DNA from: Sclerotinia nivalis
Lineage: Eukaryota > Ascomycota > Leotiomycetes > Helotiales > Sclerotiniaceae
DNA: 64,000 nt
Direction: 5' to 3'
NCBI GenBank assembly: GCA_029531795.1
Contig: JAPEIS010000014.1
Location: forward strand, 558,001-622,000
A program made the translations under genes and the position numbers. The notes under the pieces are model-generated. The model saw only the letters and a list, made by a program, of their open reading frames with translations, was not told the DNA's origin and did not search any database. Shown in pieces: positions 1-11,939 of this stretch. Position 1 is the first letter of the stretch, and every line of letters begins with the position of its first letter.

Positions 1-1
1 T

Positions 2-193
2 CCTAATCCAGAATTTTGGAAGGAATATAGAGGATGGAGTAAAATTAAAAAGCGAAAGCGTGTGGATGATCCGGCGTTTGGACAAGGATTTGGCTGGACA
101 TGCTGCAGCAAGACCGGAAATGCAGTTGGATGTGTGAGATCATCTCACCAGGCTAAGTTAGAGGATTCGTCAAACAAGAGGGCCAAAGTCTGA
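2..193 (+). CDS. CHORD-like Cys/His-rich protein, 3' part (cut by window edge)
   Basis: Only the end of this gene is in the window. It reads open from base 2 to a TGA at 191-193. The fragment has the layout of the second exon of the two complete paralogues downstream: a Trp-rich acidic stretch, then W-T-C-C, then G-C with a downstream H, followed by a basic tail (NKRAKV). This matches the second half of a CHORD-type zinc-binding module (W-x-CC ... GC ... H). The first half (C-x2-C ... C-x2-HPG) must lie left of the window. A role cannot be given; CHORD proteins in other eukaryotes are partners of Sgt1/Hsp90, but that is family knowledge and not shown here. Confidence 0.6.
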   Translation, partial: PNPEFWKEYRGWSKIKKRKRVDDPAFGQGFGWTCCSKTGNAVGCVRSSHQAKLEDSSNKRAKV

Positions 194-576
194 GGGAAAA
201 CATGGACACGAGGAGGTGTAAAAATCGCGTCGGTATAGTTTAGTGACCATTAATATGAGAATGAAACAGAAATAACAACTTTATATCTTTGTAATTGTTC
301 TCATGAACAGCTAGCAAGACATCAGTCAGGAAGATGATTTTTAAATGAGTCCTTGAACCATCAAAGTTCAAGGTTTGTAGTAACTTTACTGCTTTTTTCC
401 CCCAAGTGTCAATCGTATAGAAAATTAAAGTGTGTTCTCCAATTGGATACAAGGCACGTGATTCTGCGCCATGCGAGAATGGGAACGCGTCTTCCTATGC
501 TCGACGCGTCAAGAGCAACACTTCACTTGATCCAACTCAAATAGACTTTTTATAAAACACTACAAACGCATCGCAA
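194..576. other. intergenic spacer between first and second CHORD-like genes
   Basis: No supportable gene. The spacer should hold the terminator of the left gene and the promoter of the right one. A pyrimidine-rich stretch lies near 390-405. Confidence 0.6.
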
Positions 577-1242
577 ATGGCCGATCCAAGAATTGAAGCA
601 ATATTCGACGAGATGGATGCCCCAAAACTCCGAGAGCTTTTAAAGACGTTATGCAAACATGGGAAGTTTGCTGTGGAGGATGCCACAGGCAAAATCGAGG
701 TTGATGGCCGCAATATCATTATCTCAAATGGCTTTGTCGATCTTACCCAGAGCGACGATTCCGATGTCGAAGACGAGAAAGAAGGCAGTGAAGAGGAGTC
801 GGAAAGCGGCTCATCGAAAGTGGAGGATGAGTATTACGTGCCGAAATTGTCAAAACAGCAAATCCGAGAACTTATCTCGTCGAAGAGGAAAAGACACACC
901 ATATTTAGGTGTGAGAATTGCGAGGAGGAGTTTGATATCAAGAGTAATAGGAAAGGAGATTGTTGGTATCATCCAGGTATATATTTGCGTTTCCTGCCTT
1001 CTTTTAGCACGTGGTAATTAATCATTGAAATTGTAGGATGGAAGGAGGTGGATGAAGAGTCTGATGTTTGGGATGGTCATGATAACAGAATACACGGATC
1101 TGCTGAAGCTCATGAAGATGATCCGGATTATGCTGATGGGTTTAGATGGGATTGCTGCGATAATCCAGGAAGTGACAAGGGTTGCAAGAATACCAGGCAT
1201 AAGTTGATGGAAGAAGGAAGTGATAAGAGAATCAAATACTAA
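577..1242 (+). CDS. CHORD-like Cys/His-rich acidic protein (paralogue 2)
   Basis: Two exons, 577-976 and 1037-1242, joined across a 60-base intron (GTATAT...TTGTAG, phase 1) to give 201 residues. The N-terminal 50 residues are a charged helix (DEMDAPKLRELLKTLC) shared with the paralogue at 1893. An acidic Ser/Glu-rich linker follows. The C-terminal half carries C-x2-C, C-x2-H-P-G, W-x-C-C, G-C and T-R-H in that order, the order of a CHORD zinc module. The intron sits exactly inside the HPG glycine codon in both complete copies, which supports the model and recent common origin. ATG 577 is chosen because the helix homology starts there. Function unknown; it could be nuclear given the basic/acidic tracts, but this is a guess. 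Confidence 0.8.
977..1036 (+). other. phase-1 intron in paralogue 2
   Basis: GT at 977 and AG at 1035-1036, with a TAATTAAT-like branch region near 1015. Removing it joins the HPG motif to the W-x-C-C half of the module. The position is the same in the neighbouring paralogue (2296-2343). Confidence 0.8.
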
Positions 1243-1892
1243 GATTTGCTGGTGTATTGTGGTTATATTATTAGTGGTGTAATAGCAGTGTATGCATGAT
1301 CCAGATTTCCGTGATAGTTTGTTTAATTGTGCGGTGATGTGATCAGAAACATGAGAAGATAGAAACCTGAAAGAGAAGTCAGATTGATAATTAAAGTGAA
1401 GGCCATACCTCTGATTAATCTTACCAAACAGTGAAGGCAAACATTTCAGCTAAGGTATAATCAAACAAATTGATTTAATAAATTCAAAAATCTCTTATTC
1501 ACCATAGTATGATTGAATTCAGATACCATCAAGCAAATTGTTTCTAATGAATCTAAAAGTCCATTTTTATTCACCATGATATGATGGTGAATGCTTTAAT
1601 TTGCTTTGTTGTCTGCTATACCTTGTTTATAGTTCGACCTTAGACATTTGATTATCAGGAAACCAAATTAATCTCTTCTGAATTCACTATATATCGAAGC
1701 GATCGGACTGTGCTGTATGTACTTAAATAACCAAAGTGATCAGTACCTACTTCAAGCTCCTTTCAAAAAGACTTCCTTCTCCTTCTCATCCACAGGTTGT
1801 TCATCTTCTCAACTTCACCTTCTTTTAATCTCACCACCTCCACCTTCTTTTGACCTCATCATCCACAGGTTCATTATCCCAGCACAGGAAAA
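1243..1892. other. intergenic spacer
   Basis: No supportable gene. Just upstream of the next ATG there is a pyrimidine-rich leader (about 1750-1890) with repeated CACCTTC/TCTTCA words, as is common in fungal 5' UTRs. Confidence 0.6.
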
Positions 1893-2669
1893 ATGCTTGA
1901 CAAAAGATTAGAGGAAGAATTCGAGAAGATGGATGCTAAACAGCTCCGACACCTTCTCAAATTGATGTGCGATGAAAAGAGTTTCACTCTGAAGCACCAT
2001 CATGGAAAAATCACCGTCAAATCGGAGAAGGTTTTCATGATGCCCGGAGGTTTTCATGATGGCAAATCTAGAGAGTCCAACTTCGAGGATTGTGAGAATT
2101 ACAAGGAAGGAGATGAGGAGGATGAAATTGAAGTCGAAAATGTACCAAGCAAATCCAAGGTCGAGATCCGAGAACTTGTCAAATCCAACAAGAGAAAATA
2201 CCCCGGCTATAGCCCCAACATGTTCAAGTGCGAGAATTGTTACAATCAGTTCTGCATCTTCAATAATCCATCCAATGATTGTCTCTGGCATCCAGGTATG
2301 TTTCCAATCCCCTGCCCCAAGCCAATCTAGCTGACAATCTTAGGCCATAGAACGACAGATCTTGACGATGTCATCTGGGCTGACCATAACTTCGAAAAGC
2401 ATGGAGCAATTGAAGATCTTATTGATCATCATGACTTCGAGGATCGTTGGATTTGGTCTTGCTGTGGAGAGATGGGAAGTGATTGGGGATGCAAGATCAC
2501 AAGACACAAGGTGTTGGAGGAATTTGAAGAGTTCAATGGCTCATCTGATGCCACCTCTGGAGATTCATCCGATGACCCCGAAGAGTTCGAGGATTCAGAT
2601 TCATCCGGGGACTTGTCTGAGGATTCGGAAGATATGGAGGAACCGGCGGCCAAGAGGGTTAAGCACTGA
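1893..2669 (+). CDS. CHORD-like Cys/His-rich acidic protein (paralogue 3)
   Basis: Two exons, 1893-2295 and 2344-2669, with a 48-base phase-1 intron (GTATGT...TCTTAG, CTGAC branch) give 242 residues. The N-terminus repeats the charged helix of the paralogue at 577 (KMDAKQLRHLLKLMC). The module shows C-x2-C, C-x2-HPG, then W-S-C-C, G-C and T-R-H. The tail is longer than in the sister gene: about 50 Asp/Ser/Glu-rich residues ending in a basic AAKRVKH. Neighbouring copies in the same orientation argue for tandem duplication. Function unknown. Confidence 0.8.
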
Positions 2670-3401
2670 TTGCGATATTGGTGTACTGAGCTCGGATGAC
2701 GAAAATGTATTACAGCCATGAATCGGTTTTTGAGTATTGCAATGGAGAAAACATCAATCTTGTATTTTAGGATAATGGTGGATTGGGAAGACGACGAATT
2801 ATGACGGTGATGTTGACAAACTGGGTACTTTTGGGATGGAGAAAATTTCGTACTGGATATACTGGATTTCTTTTGAGAAAATGATTCTTTTTGGGATGAA
2901 AGAAACATACAGGTGAATTCTGTAGTGATTTACAATTCAATATTCATTATGAACTTCACAAGTTCACTGGTGGTTATTGCAAATCAATGAATTAATTTTC
3001 AATATAGCACGGTTAGTGCAGTGCAGTGCATTGTCTTTTTTCTTTTCTTTACAATGATTACATAAGCTGTGTGCTGCTGTGTAACTTCCAATGACAATGA
3101 AGGGGATAATAAGATAACAAACACATTTCCATACAATCAAAATTCACATAATATACCTAGTATGTGAAACCAATCATACATTTCATGAAGAAAGTATTAT
3201 TTGGAGGGTTTATGTAAATGTTGAATTCTTTTTTCATTGTTTATACTTCTCCTTAAATTCTCCTTTGCGATGTTGAGATCAGTGAAATTTATTCCTGAAA
3301 CTTCTCCCAAAACAAAGTAAAAGCATAAACGAACGAACTCATGAACTCAACCACAACGCGCTACACACGACTTGCAGTCAGAGATCACGTCGAATTCCAA
3401 C
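2670..3401. other. intergenic spacer
   Basis: AT-rich, no supportable gene. It holds the presumed terminator of the CHORD-like gene and the promoter of the AT-hook gene. A short GTGCA repeat is seen near 3016. Confidence 0.6.
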
Positions 3402-6400
3402 ATGGACGACGATTGCGATAAAGACACATTTTTAAAGGCTAAACTTGGTACTAAACAACGTATTGCACAGGCAAAACTCAGAGCGGCTGAGAAAAGAGCT
3501 CTTGAAATTGCTGCAAGACATGCAGAAGCCGCCACTACTCCATCTCCATCACCACTTCCCGCATCGCGTTTCATCAGAACCTCTACACCATCCATTTCCA
3601 ATCATGTACCAGAATCAATTGTTCTCCTTCGGTCGCCGACCACGGAAATCGAGCGCGTGGAGCGGACTAATTCAATCAAAGAACTATCGAAGAAGATCGA
3701 TACCGCTGGGAACGCTAAGCTCCAGGAATTGATCACGAGAATGATATTAAGATGTCCAGGAGCAAAAGAAATCGCGGAATCCTTTTTTGTATCAAACGAC
3801 GTTCAAAGCGACGATGAAGAAGTCGTTAATAGGGGGAGAAACCACGGAGCAAGACAAGAGAACGGAGAGGGGCAGAATGTCAATCACGTGACACACACTG
3901 TTGATTGCGCCACGAGTACTGAGTCAAATGAGGGCAGAATTCGAGGACATACATTAGGAACGCAACCAAATTCTCATGCTCAGACGCATGTTCCAGATCA
4001 GCTAATTGATGACCTGAACAGAAGGCAAGAAGATGATTCATCAGCTTTACATCCAGCCAGTCATCCCAAACACAACTCGATATTCCACAACAGTGATGCA
4101 CCTAAGCAACTGGATCTCCAGCGACAAAATAACCAGTCGGACTCCATGCAAATAGAAGGATCTATCGAGAATCAAGCCCCCTTCAACATTGACGGGAATT
4201 CACAAAAAGACAACACAGCAACGGTCCAGGAAGAGTCAGAAACAGCATTGGCATCGAGGACCACCGAGAAAGCATCGAGTATTCCGATGAACGATGCTCT
4301 CATAGAAAATACTTCGGACATAGAGATTTCAAATGCACTTGATGTCCTCCCAAGTAACATAACCAAATCACGCGAAACAAGTACCTATTACACTCCCTCT
4401 AGGGCAACCCCTCAGATTCCACCCCCGGAAGTAGGCGAGAATGAGACGGATACTGGCGCTAATGAGGCACCTACCACCGATATCACACAATTAGTCAATG
4501 ATATTTCAGCTAAATATATCAATTTGGCTCGGACTTTTGGCCCTGGAAAATTTCCTTTCGACAAACTTGCAAGCATCGCGGCTGAAACTTCACGCCATGA
4601 ATCCGCGAAAGAATTTTCTTTTGAATCATTCAACAATCTTGTTGATAGTGTTCGGAAGAATATCGAAACAATGCAGAGAGCTACTGCAAATGATGTGGCA
4701 CCAGAAAGCATGAGGACACAGTCAGTTCGGGAAGTTTCTAGTGACCTGGGCAGTCCTATTCCTATGAATGCAAATGGACAGGAATTGGCAAGAAATTCCG
4801 TCTCTAAGGATGGCATGAATCTGGTCATTCAAGAAGCTATGGTCAGCGCAGAATCAACAGATAGCGAGGAAGATGAATATGTCGACCTTGCCAACATAAT
4901 AAGTAGTCACTACAACTGCGATAGCTGTCGAAAACCGATTGTGTTACCTGAAGGTTTTATTGTCAGTCTAGAAAATCCAGTACCCACCACATGTCTCCAT
5001 TGCAAAACTCGAAAAGCTTCAGGGATTACTCGTAGGAAATTAGGAGCAAGAGCTCGATCGAGTATTAGTACGGAAGTGCCCACTAGTGAAACGGATAATC
5101 AATCTCCGCCTGATCAAGTAGGTCACCGTGGTACAGAGAATTCAGAGACTCCGAATCAACTTCCAAGAACTGTTCCCGACAACTTGGGGTCACTATCTGA
5201 ATCCTTCTCAGAGCCGTTTCCGGAACAATCTGCGGAACCACTCCCAGAATCTGTTCCAGAGGTTCTTGAAGAACCCCTAATTTCAGTAGAGGCTGAAGAA
5301 AAAGACTCCGGTGGAACGTCCCAGGATTCCGGGCTTGGCGAGGGAGACGATATCAAATATGAAGATCGTGAAGATACCATTATTGTCGAAATTCCAGCAT
5401 GGCATAGTCCTACAGGCCCACGTGTTCCTGCGAGTCAGATTCCAGCAAATGGTCAATCTTTATCAAATTTAGGAAAACGCAAGGTACAGAAGATAGAAGG
5501 CGAAGCTGTTTACTCTTCTCCCATAGGCCCGAAACAAAGACGCGGTAGACCCTTGAAAAATTATCAAGTAATTATTTTAGACTCTTCGCCGGCAAGCTCT
5601 TCTTCTATTTCCACACCAGCATCAAACCAAAGTACACAAGGAACACCTACAGTCAAGAAAAGAGGTCGTCCATTTGGGAGTAAAAGTAGAGTCAAATTGG
5701 AGACATGGGAGCCGAATAAGCCAATGGAACAAACATGGGAGCCAAATAAGCCAATGGAACATACAGGCGAAACCAGACCAATCAGTCAGCGTATGTCTGC
5801 AAACAAATCTCGAAAAATTATACAAAATCTATTCAGCCAACCGCAGGATTTCATGGAAGATTCCATGCAAGATGAAACGCAACACGTAACGCGAGAAGTA
5901 AATCCCCAGCCTAGACGCATAAGAGAAACCCCAGTCATTACTCGTTCAGCCACTGGGTCTATGATTCCGAAATCTCGGGCAGCTTCCAGACGGCATAAAC
6001 CCCCAAGACCTATAACAAGACCTATAACAATTCAACGTGATTCTGGTTCTGAACATGTACCACCGCAAAGGTCGGAACTTCGACCTGGAAGCGCCTCAAT
6101 GGCTAGAACAATGCCAGATGATAATATAGCTTCTACTTCCTTCAGTGGCACATTCTCAGCTGAAATGAACGTCGAGGGACCAGCTACTGAGATTCCTGTC
6201 AGTAGAGGGAAACAAATTGAAAGGACTGGAAACTTAAGTTTTAGTGGAGATCAGGAGCTGCCACAGTCTATTGTGGAACAAGGACCTAGAATGGTCGGTG
6301 GGAGTACAACTTCGACAACTATTGGCGACGAACATGGTAATGTTGATGATAGAGTAACAGGATCTTTAGAGGGTGATGAAAGTGGAGTTGAAAAGGAAGT

Positions 6401-7397
6401 TGGGTCTATAATGCGGTCTATGAATGATAAAATTAGGACAACCTTTGGGGAGGGGAGCAATTTCATGAAGGACCCAAATGAGATTGGGAATGAATCGAGT
6501 ATTTCAAAAGAGAGACAAGATAAAGTAGGAGATTCATCAGCAGAGAATCCAATTCCGGCCCACACACAACCTCGTCGTAAGTCACACGATCTCCCTTGAT
6601 TGTAAGTCATTTCTAACAGCTTTTTAGCCCAAATGCCGATGTATCTGAGCAATTTCCCTAATATAGAGAATCAACAGCCATCGCCAATTGCTGAACTAGT
6701 ACCCACTCATACCACTACAGTAAGCTCACCCTACCTGAATCTCTTCCACCCCTGTTCTTTCATTCCCATCGCCATCATCATCCCAACCCGTAATAGAAAT
6801 CACTACCTGCATTCACTGCCTCCAGTCTTACAAATATATCACAGCCCTCCGCTTTTTCATCCCTTGATTGCCATCTTCCAGTCAATCCCGGGCTTTAACA
6901 TAGGTACACCCTTCAATCCTTGAACAATTTTCCGTTCCGTTCCATTTCACTTTTTAATCTTTCATATTCTTTCGTCATTGAACATAACTACTAACCAAAC
7001 ACCTTAACAGACCCCTCTAATCCCAAATCGATCCCAATCAAACACACCATACTTCAATCCCAAAACATTCTTCACGCGTTCTTTCGGTCCAGATGCAATG
7101 CAGCCGCAAACTTTACCTCCTCCGCTCCCTCGACGTCGTTCTTCACAAGGTTTCGATCCCACAACATCGTTCCCTCGTCCATTGGTTCCAGATGCATCAG
7201 TCCCATATCCTTCACCCCATCCACCTCCTTATCGTCGACGACCTTCACAAGGAGTTGACATGGCTGGATATTATACAAGTCCTGTGGTTCCGAATATGGC
7301 GGAACCCCACACTTTACCTCCTGCTTCTCGTCATTCTTCTGCATTTTCACGAAGTTTTAGCTCCGCGCCGAACTCGGGATTCGGGAATCAAAATTAA
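3402..7397 (+). CDS. large disordered protein with zinc ribbon and two AT-hooks
   Basis: Three exons, 3402-6576, 6628-6719 and 7011-7397, give 1217 residues. The start is ATG 3402; the frame is open upstream but has no earlier ATG after the promoter region. Most of the protein is Ser/Glu/Pro-rich and probably disordered. Around residues 506-534 two C-x2-C pairs form a likely zinc ribbon. Two AT-hook cores are visible, R-G-R-P at about 714-717 and at about 754-757, each in a basic context. A tandem copy of WEPNKPME follows at about 767-787. The last exon holds a repeated Pro-rich unit with RRR-x-SQG. AT-hooks bind the minor groove of AT-rich DNA, so a chromatin role is the best inference. No enzymatic domain is recognised. 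The last intron (6720-7010) is longer than usual and less certain than the first. Confidence 0.75.
5700..5762 (+). repeat. in-frame 30-base tandem duplication
   Basis: Two near-identical 30-base units encode TWEPNKPMEQ and TWEPNKPMEH within the AT-hook protein. The copies differ at very few bases, so the duplication looks young. Confidence 0.85.
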
Positions 7398-8454
7398 GAA
7401 TCCATTACCTGTAATTCGAATTTGTTTCCCGGAAAAACATTAAACCAAGATCCAGATCTGACCGCATTACCTTCACCAACGATCCAGCAAAGATGTTCTT
7501 TAATGACAGAATCTGTGAGGACGGGAGAAGTGCGGAATGAAAATGTATATGAAAGCAGAGGACAGCAAGATGAACAGTGAAGTGGACTCGCATATAGTAA
7601 TAATAGGGAATACTCGATTCAACATGAACGAGACCTTTCACCTACTTCACAGGAGAGATATATAGTTTTACAGAGAGAAATGGAGGATAGATATAGGTGT
7701 ATGTGATGTTTATAAGATTTTGGGGAAGGGAGGGCAATTGAGAATGGATTTTGTTTGCTTTGTTTCTTTTGCTGGGGGTTGAGACGGGGTTGAGGGGGAG
7801 AGGAAATGTACGGGCGTTAAATTAAAATAAAATAGTTGAGATAATATATCATATACAAGGGATTGAGTATCTATTATCTATTATCTACATTCATCTGATA
7901 CTCTATATCCAATATCTAATATCTTGCATCATATCTAAATACGAATCTTCGTGATTGTATTTCCTCGTATTTCCTTGCACACTAGAATTAATATCTCTAC
8001 AATAATCAACTTCTCCCAAATAACCAACTAATTCCTAATCAGGGAAAGCGAAAATTCTTAAATATAGTATTTCTATTTCTGTTAATGACGTGATATAATA
8101 TAAGGTTTGTCTTAGTATCTTATTTTATTTCTCTTTTTCTTTTTCTTCTTTTTTTTCCCTACTCTCTCTCCTTTGACAGAAATCAAGATATCTATCTATA
8201 TCTAGATGCCTAGATAGATTCATAATCGCTGGTAGGTTTACTGTAGAATTTGTGTCATTGTAGAATTCATTTCATCGTAAAACTCATCTCATCATAAAAC
8301 TCATCTGATCATAAACCCCGCATCTCCCCATGAAGTTCAAATTCCCCAATACAACGCAAAAAGGTATTCGTCCGTTTGCATAAAACCATAAACACGCTTT
8401 TAAAAACAAATGACTCACACGCGCTGACACATATGAACAAAAGTAAACCTCAAC
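7398..8454. other. intergenic region between convergent genes
   Basis: The AT-hook gene and the sugar transporter converge on this AT-rich stretch. It includes runs of TATCTA-type simple sequence (about 7868-7935 and 8185-8225) and a T/C-rich tract near 8120-8165. No gene is supportable. Confidence 0.6.
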
Positions 8455-10386
8455 TCAAGACCCCTCGACCCTTTCCGCCTCTTCGCTCGTCCCAAGTTCA
8501 ATCTCTTCTTCAGAACCCTTTCTATTCCGTGTATTGTTACTCCCAGTCACACCACTTCCACTTCCACTTCCACTTCCACCCGCACCCCCAATTTCCACCT
8601 CATCACCCAACGCACTCTCCACCAGTCCTCTTCCACCTCCATTTCCATCACCCCTTCTTTTTCCCACACCCCTCTCTCTTCTCCCCACCCCAACTCCCAC
8701 CCCCCTGTCAAAAAGCCCATCCACATCCTCCAACTCCAGCCCCTTCGTCTCAGGAAACCAGAAATAAATAACTAGAACCCAACATGCATTCAACACACCA
8801 AAAATAATATACGTTTTATAGCCTATATTATTAAGTGCAATCGGAGTAATCTGTACGATCATGTAGTTAAAGATCCAGTTGCAGGCTGTAGAAACTGAGG
8901 AGCCGCGTTGACGAAGACGGAGGGGTAGGATTTCGGAGGGGTAGACCCATACCTGTGATTGGGAAAGAGGGGTAGGTCAGCGGGGTAGCGGGGTAACGGG
9001 ATTAATTTGGAGGTGGAATGTGTGGGTGAGATATATGGGGAATGGGAATGGGTTGGAAGAAACGTTTGAAAGAGTCAGCGAAAGAAATCGATGAATTGAC
9101 AACTTACAGTAGCTTGAAAACCAATCGTAAAAGCCCCTTCAAAAATAAAAAGCATGATCGCCGCTCCAATCCCACAAGCCTTCTTAATCTCAGTATGATA
9201 TTGCACATTATAAATCAAACCTGTCTGAACAATCATAACCGCCGACATAACCGAAATCATCGATAACAAAAGAGGTCGACGACCCACACGATCAATGAGA
9301 AACCAAGGAATAAAACTAGCAAGAAAAAACCACGTTTGTAAAAATCCCGACATGAGTGCACTAAGATGATCCGAGAATCCTAGAGAAGTGGAAAAAAGCG
9401 TATTGGAATAATATATTAATGCATTGATCCCACCTAATTGTTGAAATGATTGTATAGCGCATGCGATGAGGAAACGTCGCTGAGATTGTATTGCATCATT
9501 GTGGAAAAGATCGCTCCAGGAGCCTGCGCCGAGAGTTTTTTCATACTCGCATGTGTGCATTATTTCGGCGTGGAGGGAAGTGATGGTTTCTGCGGAGTTA
9601 TGGTAGGAATGTAATTGTGTGAGTATAGTTAAGGAGTCATCTGGCTTATCGTGTGCAGCGAGCCATCGTGGAGATTCCGGTACTATGACCAGAAGAACTA
9701 GCATTGGAAGTAAAAATATGCATTGGAGAATTGTGGGAACTCTCCAAGAAAATGAACCAGTGTAAGATTGGGTGAAGGCATAATCAACCCAATATGCTAG
9801 GAATATTCCAAAGTTCAATGTCGAGAGTTGCATGCAGACATCTGTGATATAGTCAGTATCAAAGATGTGCTTTTTACTTATCAAGGCCCTTACACAATCC
9901 TCTTGTAGCTTTAGGACTGAACTCTGCTTGAAAAACAGGAACTGTACTATTGATAAATCCCATCCCCACTCCAGATATTACTCGTGCAATGATGATATGA
10001 GCTCTCGAATATGCACTTGCTTGTAATAAAGCTCCAATTATCATAACTACTACTCCTATCGCAATTGATTTCTTTCTTCCGATATTCTCCCCGAAGGCCG
10101 ATGTAGCAACACTTCCGAGAAAACATCCGATTTCATATATAGCGACAATGAGACCAGTGATAGTGGGATCGGGGTCGCCGAAGGTATTTTTGAATCCTGT
10201 TGAATTGACAAGTCTATTTTGGATTGTTAGTTGAAAGTAGTATAGAACTATTGGAAATGTATGGAATTGATGGAATTGGATTTACCCTCCCATCAATCCA
10301 TTATCATATCCAATGAGTAAAAAACCAAGACATGTTAAGGATGTTACTGCCGTAAAAAGAGCTCGGCCTTCAAGAAAAGCCATCAT
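8455..10386 (-). CDS. MFS sugar (hexose-type) transporter
   Basis: Four exons on the minus strand, 10386-10286, 10213-9894, 9841-9108 and 8952-8455, give 550 residues. The protein opens with MM-AFLEGR and the first transmembrane helix (GFLLIGYDNGLMGG). It then shows family signatures in order: GRK loop after helix 2, R-V-I-S-G-V-G-M-G-F-x-N with P-V-F-Q-A-E, PESPRWL before the central loop, QQLGGINALIYY, DRVGRRPLL, and PETKGLELED at the C-terminus. These are sugar porter motifs, so proton-linked uptake of a sugar across the plasma membrane is expected; the sugar cannot be told from sequence. The last 80 residues are an unusual Gly/Ser/Arg low-complexity tail with a (Gly-Ser) run. Exon joints restore RGLYVCMQLSTLNFG and GFQATVWVYPSEILP, which strongly supports the splice model. 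Confidence 0.9.
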
Positions 10387-10961
10387 AAGGAAAATCGTAA
10401 AATATTGAGAATTGAGTAGTGGGAAATTGAGTAATGAAGAATCTTAATCAATAACGTTTGTATTGATCAAATCACTTGGAAAAGTCTGTCAGGGAAAAGC
10501 CATTCTCGGATGTTCCTCATATCAGGTGACAAATTATCGGTCGTTCATTAACGCCGCTTCTGCAGTTGGAAGAGGGGTTGAAGATTCCATCGGATATTTA
10601 TAGCCTCGATGACGAAATACAAGACAAGTAGGTTTTCTAGTAACATTTAGTGCTTCACGGCTTTACAAACGCCGTGGCATCGTAGATTACATTCTAACCC
10701 AATACAACTCATTCTACAAATTAATTTATTCGGTTTTTCTACGGTCGCTCTAAAGTGAGTTCTTCTCGCGCATATTAAGTCTTAATAGTGGGCTCTCTAT
10801 GACTCAGCCGCCTACTGTCGTAGTCTGTGACAAAAATACCGTAAAGAGCTGATAAATCAGGGTTCAATTTGTTCTTTAGAATCTACAACTAACGATCAAA
10901 AGATCGATAACCTTAAATAAGTTATATATGCTAATTACAGGCATGTGATCTATCTCGAACG

Positions 10962-11190
10962 CTCGTCGCTCGGGGTCCGATCAGGGTGATCGGCTTGTAT
11001 AATTCTTCGAACCGTGACACATATCACAGAGCCGTCGAACCAGCCTCCGGTTAAGGGAGAGTTAGCTCCGATAAGGGCTTCGCACATTTAGCATTTAAAT
11101 TTGTTTCCAGTTCCTAAAAACGTAGCTCGAAGAGCTACGTTTTATCAATAAAGGCTGTAACTTGTTATTCTGCCTTCCAGCCCCGTGATA
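10962..11190. repeat. multi-hairpin repeat, copy 1 (MITE-like)
   Basis: The block contains CGCTCGG followed by a small hairpin (CCGATCA/TGATCGG), then an 11-base stem hairpin at 11118-11143 (AAACGTAGCTC, loop GAA, GAGCTACGTTT), TTATCAA and an end in CCCCGTGATA. The same order recurs at 16720-16928. TCAC(A/G)G-type ends flanked by TA at about 11022 and 11189 suggest a Tc1/mariner-type MITE, but the left limit is unclear. Confidence 0.5.
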
Positions 11191-11299
11191 TTTCAAGCCG
11201 GCGAATTCGTGATACTGAATGGGCTTCTAGAAGCTTGAACTATGAAGTGAGTCAATTTTCCCCGCACTATACGATGTACTCGTGCTGCTACGAAGTCTG

Positions 11300-11387
11300 T
11301 AACACTCCACTTATATGTGGGCTACTATCCTCCTTGTAGGGGAGTAGTTTACCATCTCTTAGTATATGCTTAAAAAGTGGAGTGTTA
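11300..11387. repeat. 88-base palindromic MITE-like element
   Basis: Inverted termini TAACACTCCACTT and AAGTGGAGTGTTA bound an 88-base unit with an inner CTAC/GTAG inverted pair. The outermost TA on each side fits a TA target duplication. No coding capacity. Confidence 0.6.
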
Positions 11388-11876
11388 TCAGATTATCTGA
11401 TCGTACTAGGACCGTTACCGATAGTTCTCCCAATCTAGGTATGCTAGATATATCAATAGTGTTATCTCTCACCTTTAGTTCTCCAAATCTATGATTGAAG
11501 TAGCAATGGTGTTATCTCCCAAGTGTAAAAACGGTAAAAACACTCCTCAAAAAGCAACGGTTGGCCTCAATGGCAACTTTGCAGTTTGAATAGAAATCCT
11601 CTGGTCTAATGGATTTCCCTTATAAGAGGAAATCGTTCCCCCTCCTCTGGTTTTTCTTCGTTCCCCAGATAATTTTCAGACTTCCAAAAGATTGTCCTCT
11701 TACACCGTTACATACGATATTTACAGACTTATATCAATTGGTCCCTGAACATTATTATCTTATATTATACAACACTCTATACATAACATACTCTATATTT
11801 CACCCTCCGTTACATTTCGACCTATCTTTACCCCTGTCACACGCCGAATTCACATCTTCCTCCTTATTCGCCAAAC

Positions 11877-11939
11877 ATATCTCGACATCCCTGTTACCCC
11901 GGATCCTTATATCTCGACATCCCTGTCACCTCGGATCCT
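11877..11939 (+). repeat. 32-base direct repeat upstream of the split gene
   Basis: Two copies of a unit beginning ATATCTCGACATCCCTGT and ending GGATCCT lie 32 bases apart. A second short direct repeat, AGTCCCCGTTGGACTTT, occurs at about 12011 and 12077. Both lie in the presumed promoter/5' UTR of the gene starting at 12212. Confidence 0.7.

Noticed and set aside
3372..3401. Upstream extension of the AT-hook protein by ten codons
   Set aside because: It would begin with TTG. The first ATG is at 3402. The same holds for extensions before 12212, 24218 and 54887.
8376..8771. Pro/His-rich 131-codon ORF on the plus strand
   Set aside because: It is the antisense shadow of the low-complexity Gly/Ser tail of the sugar transporter.
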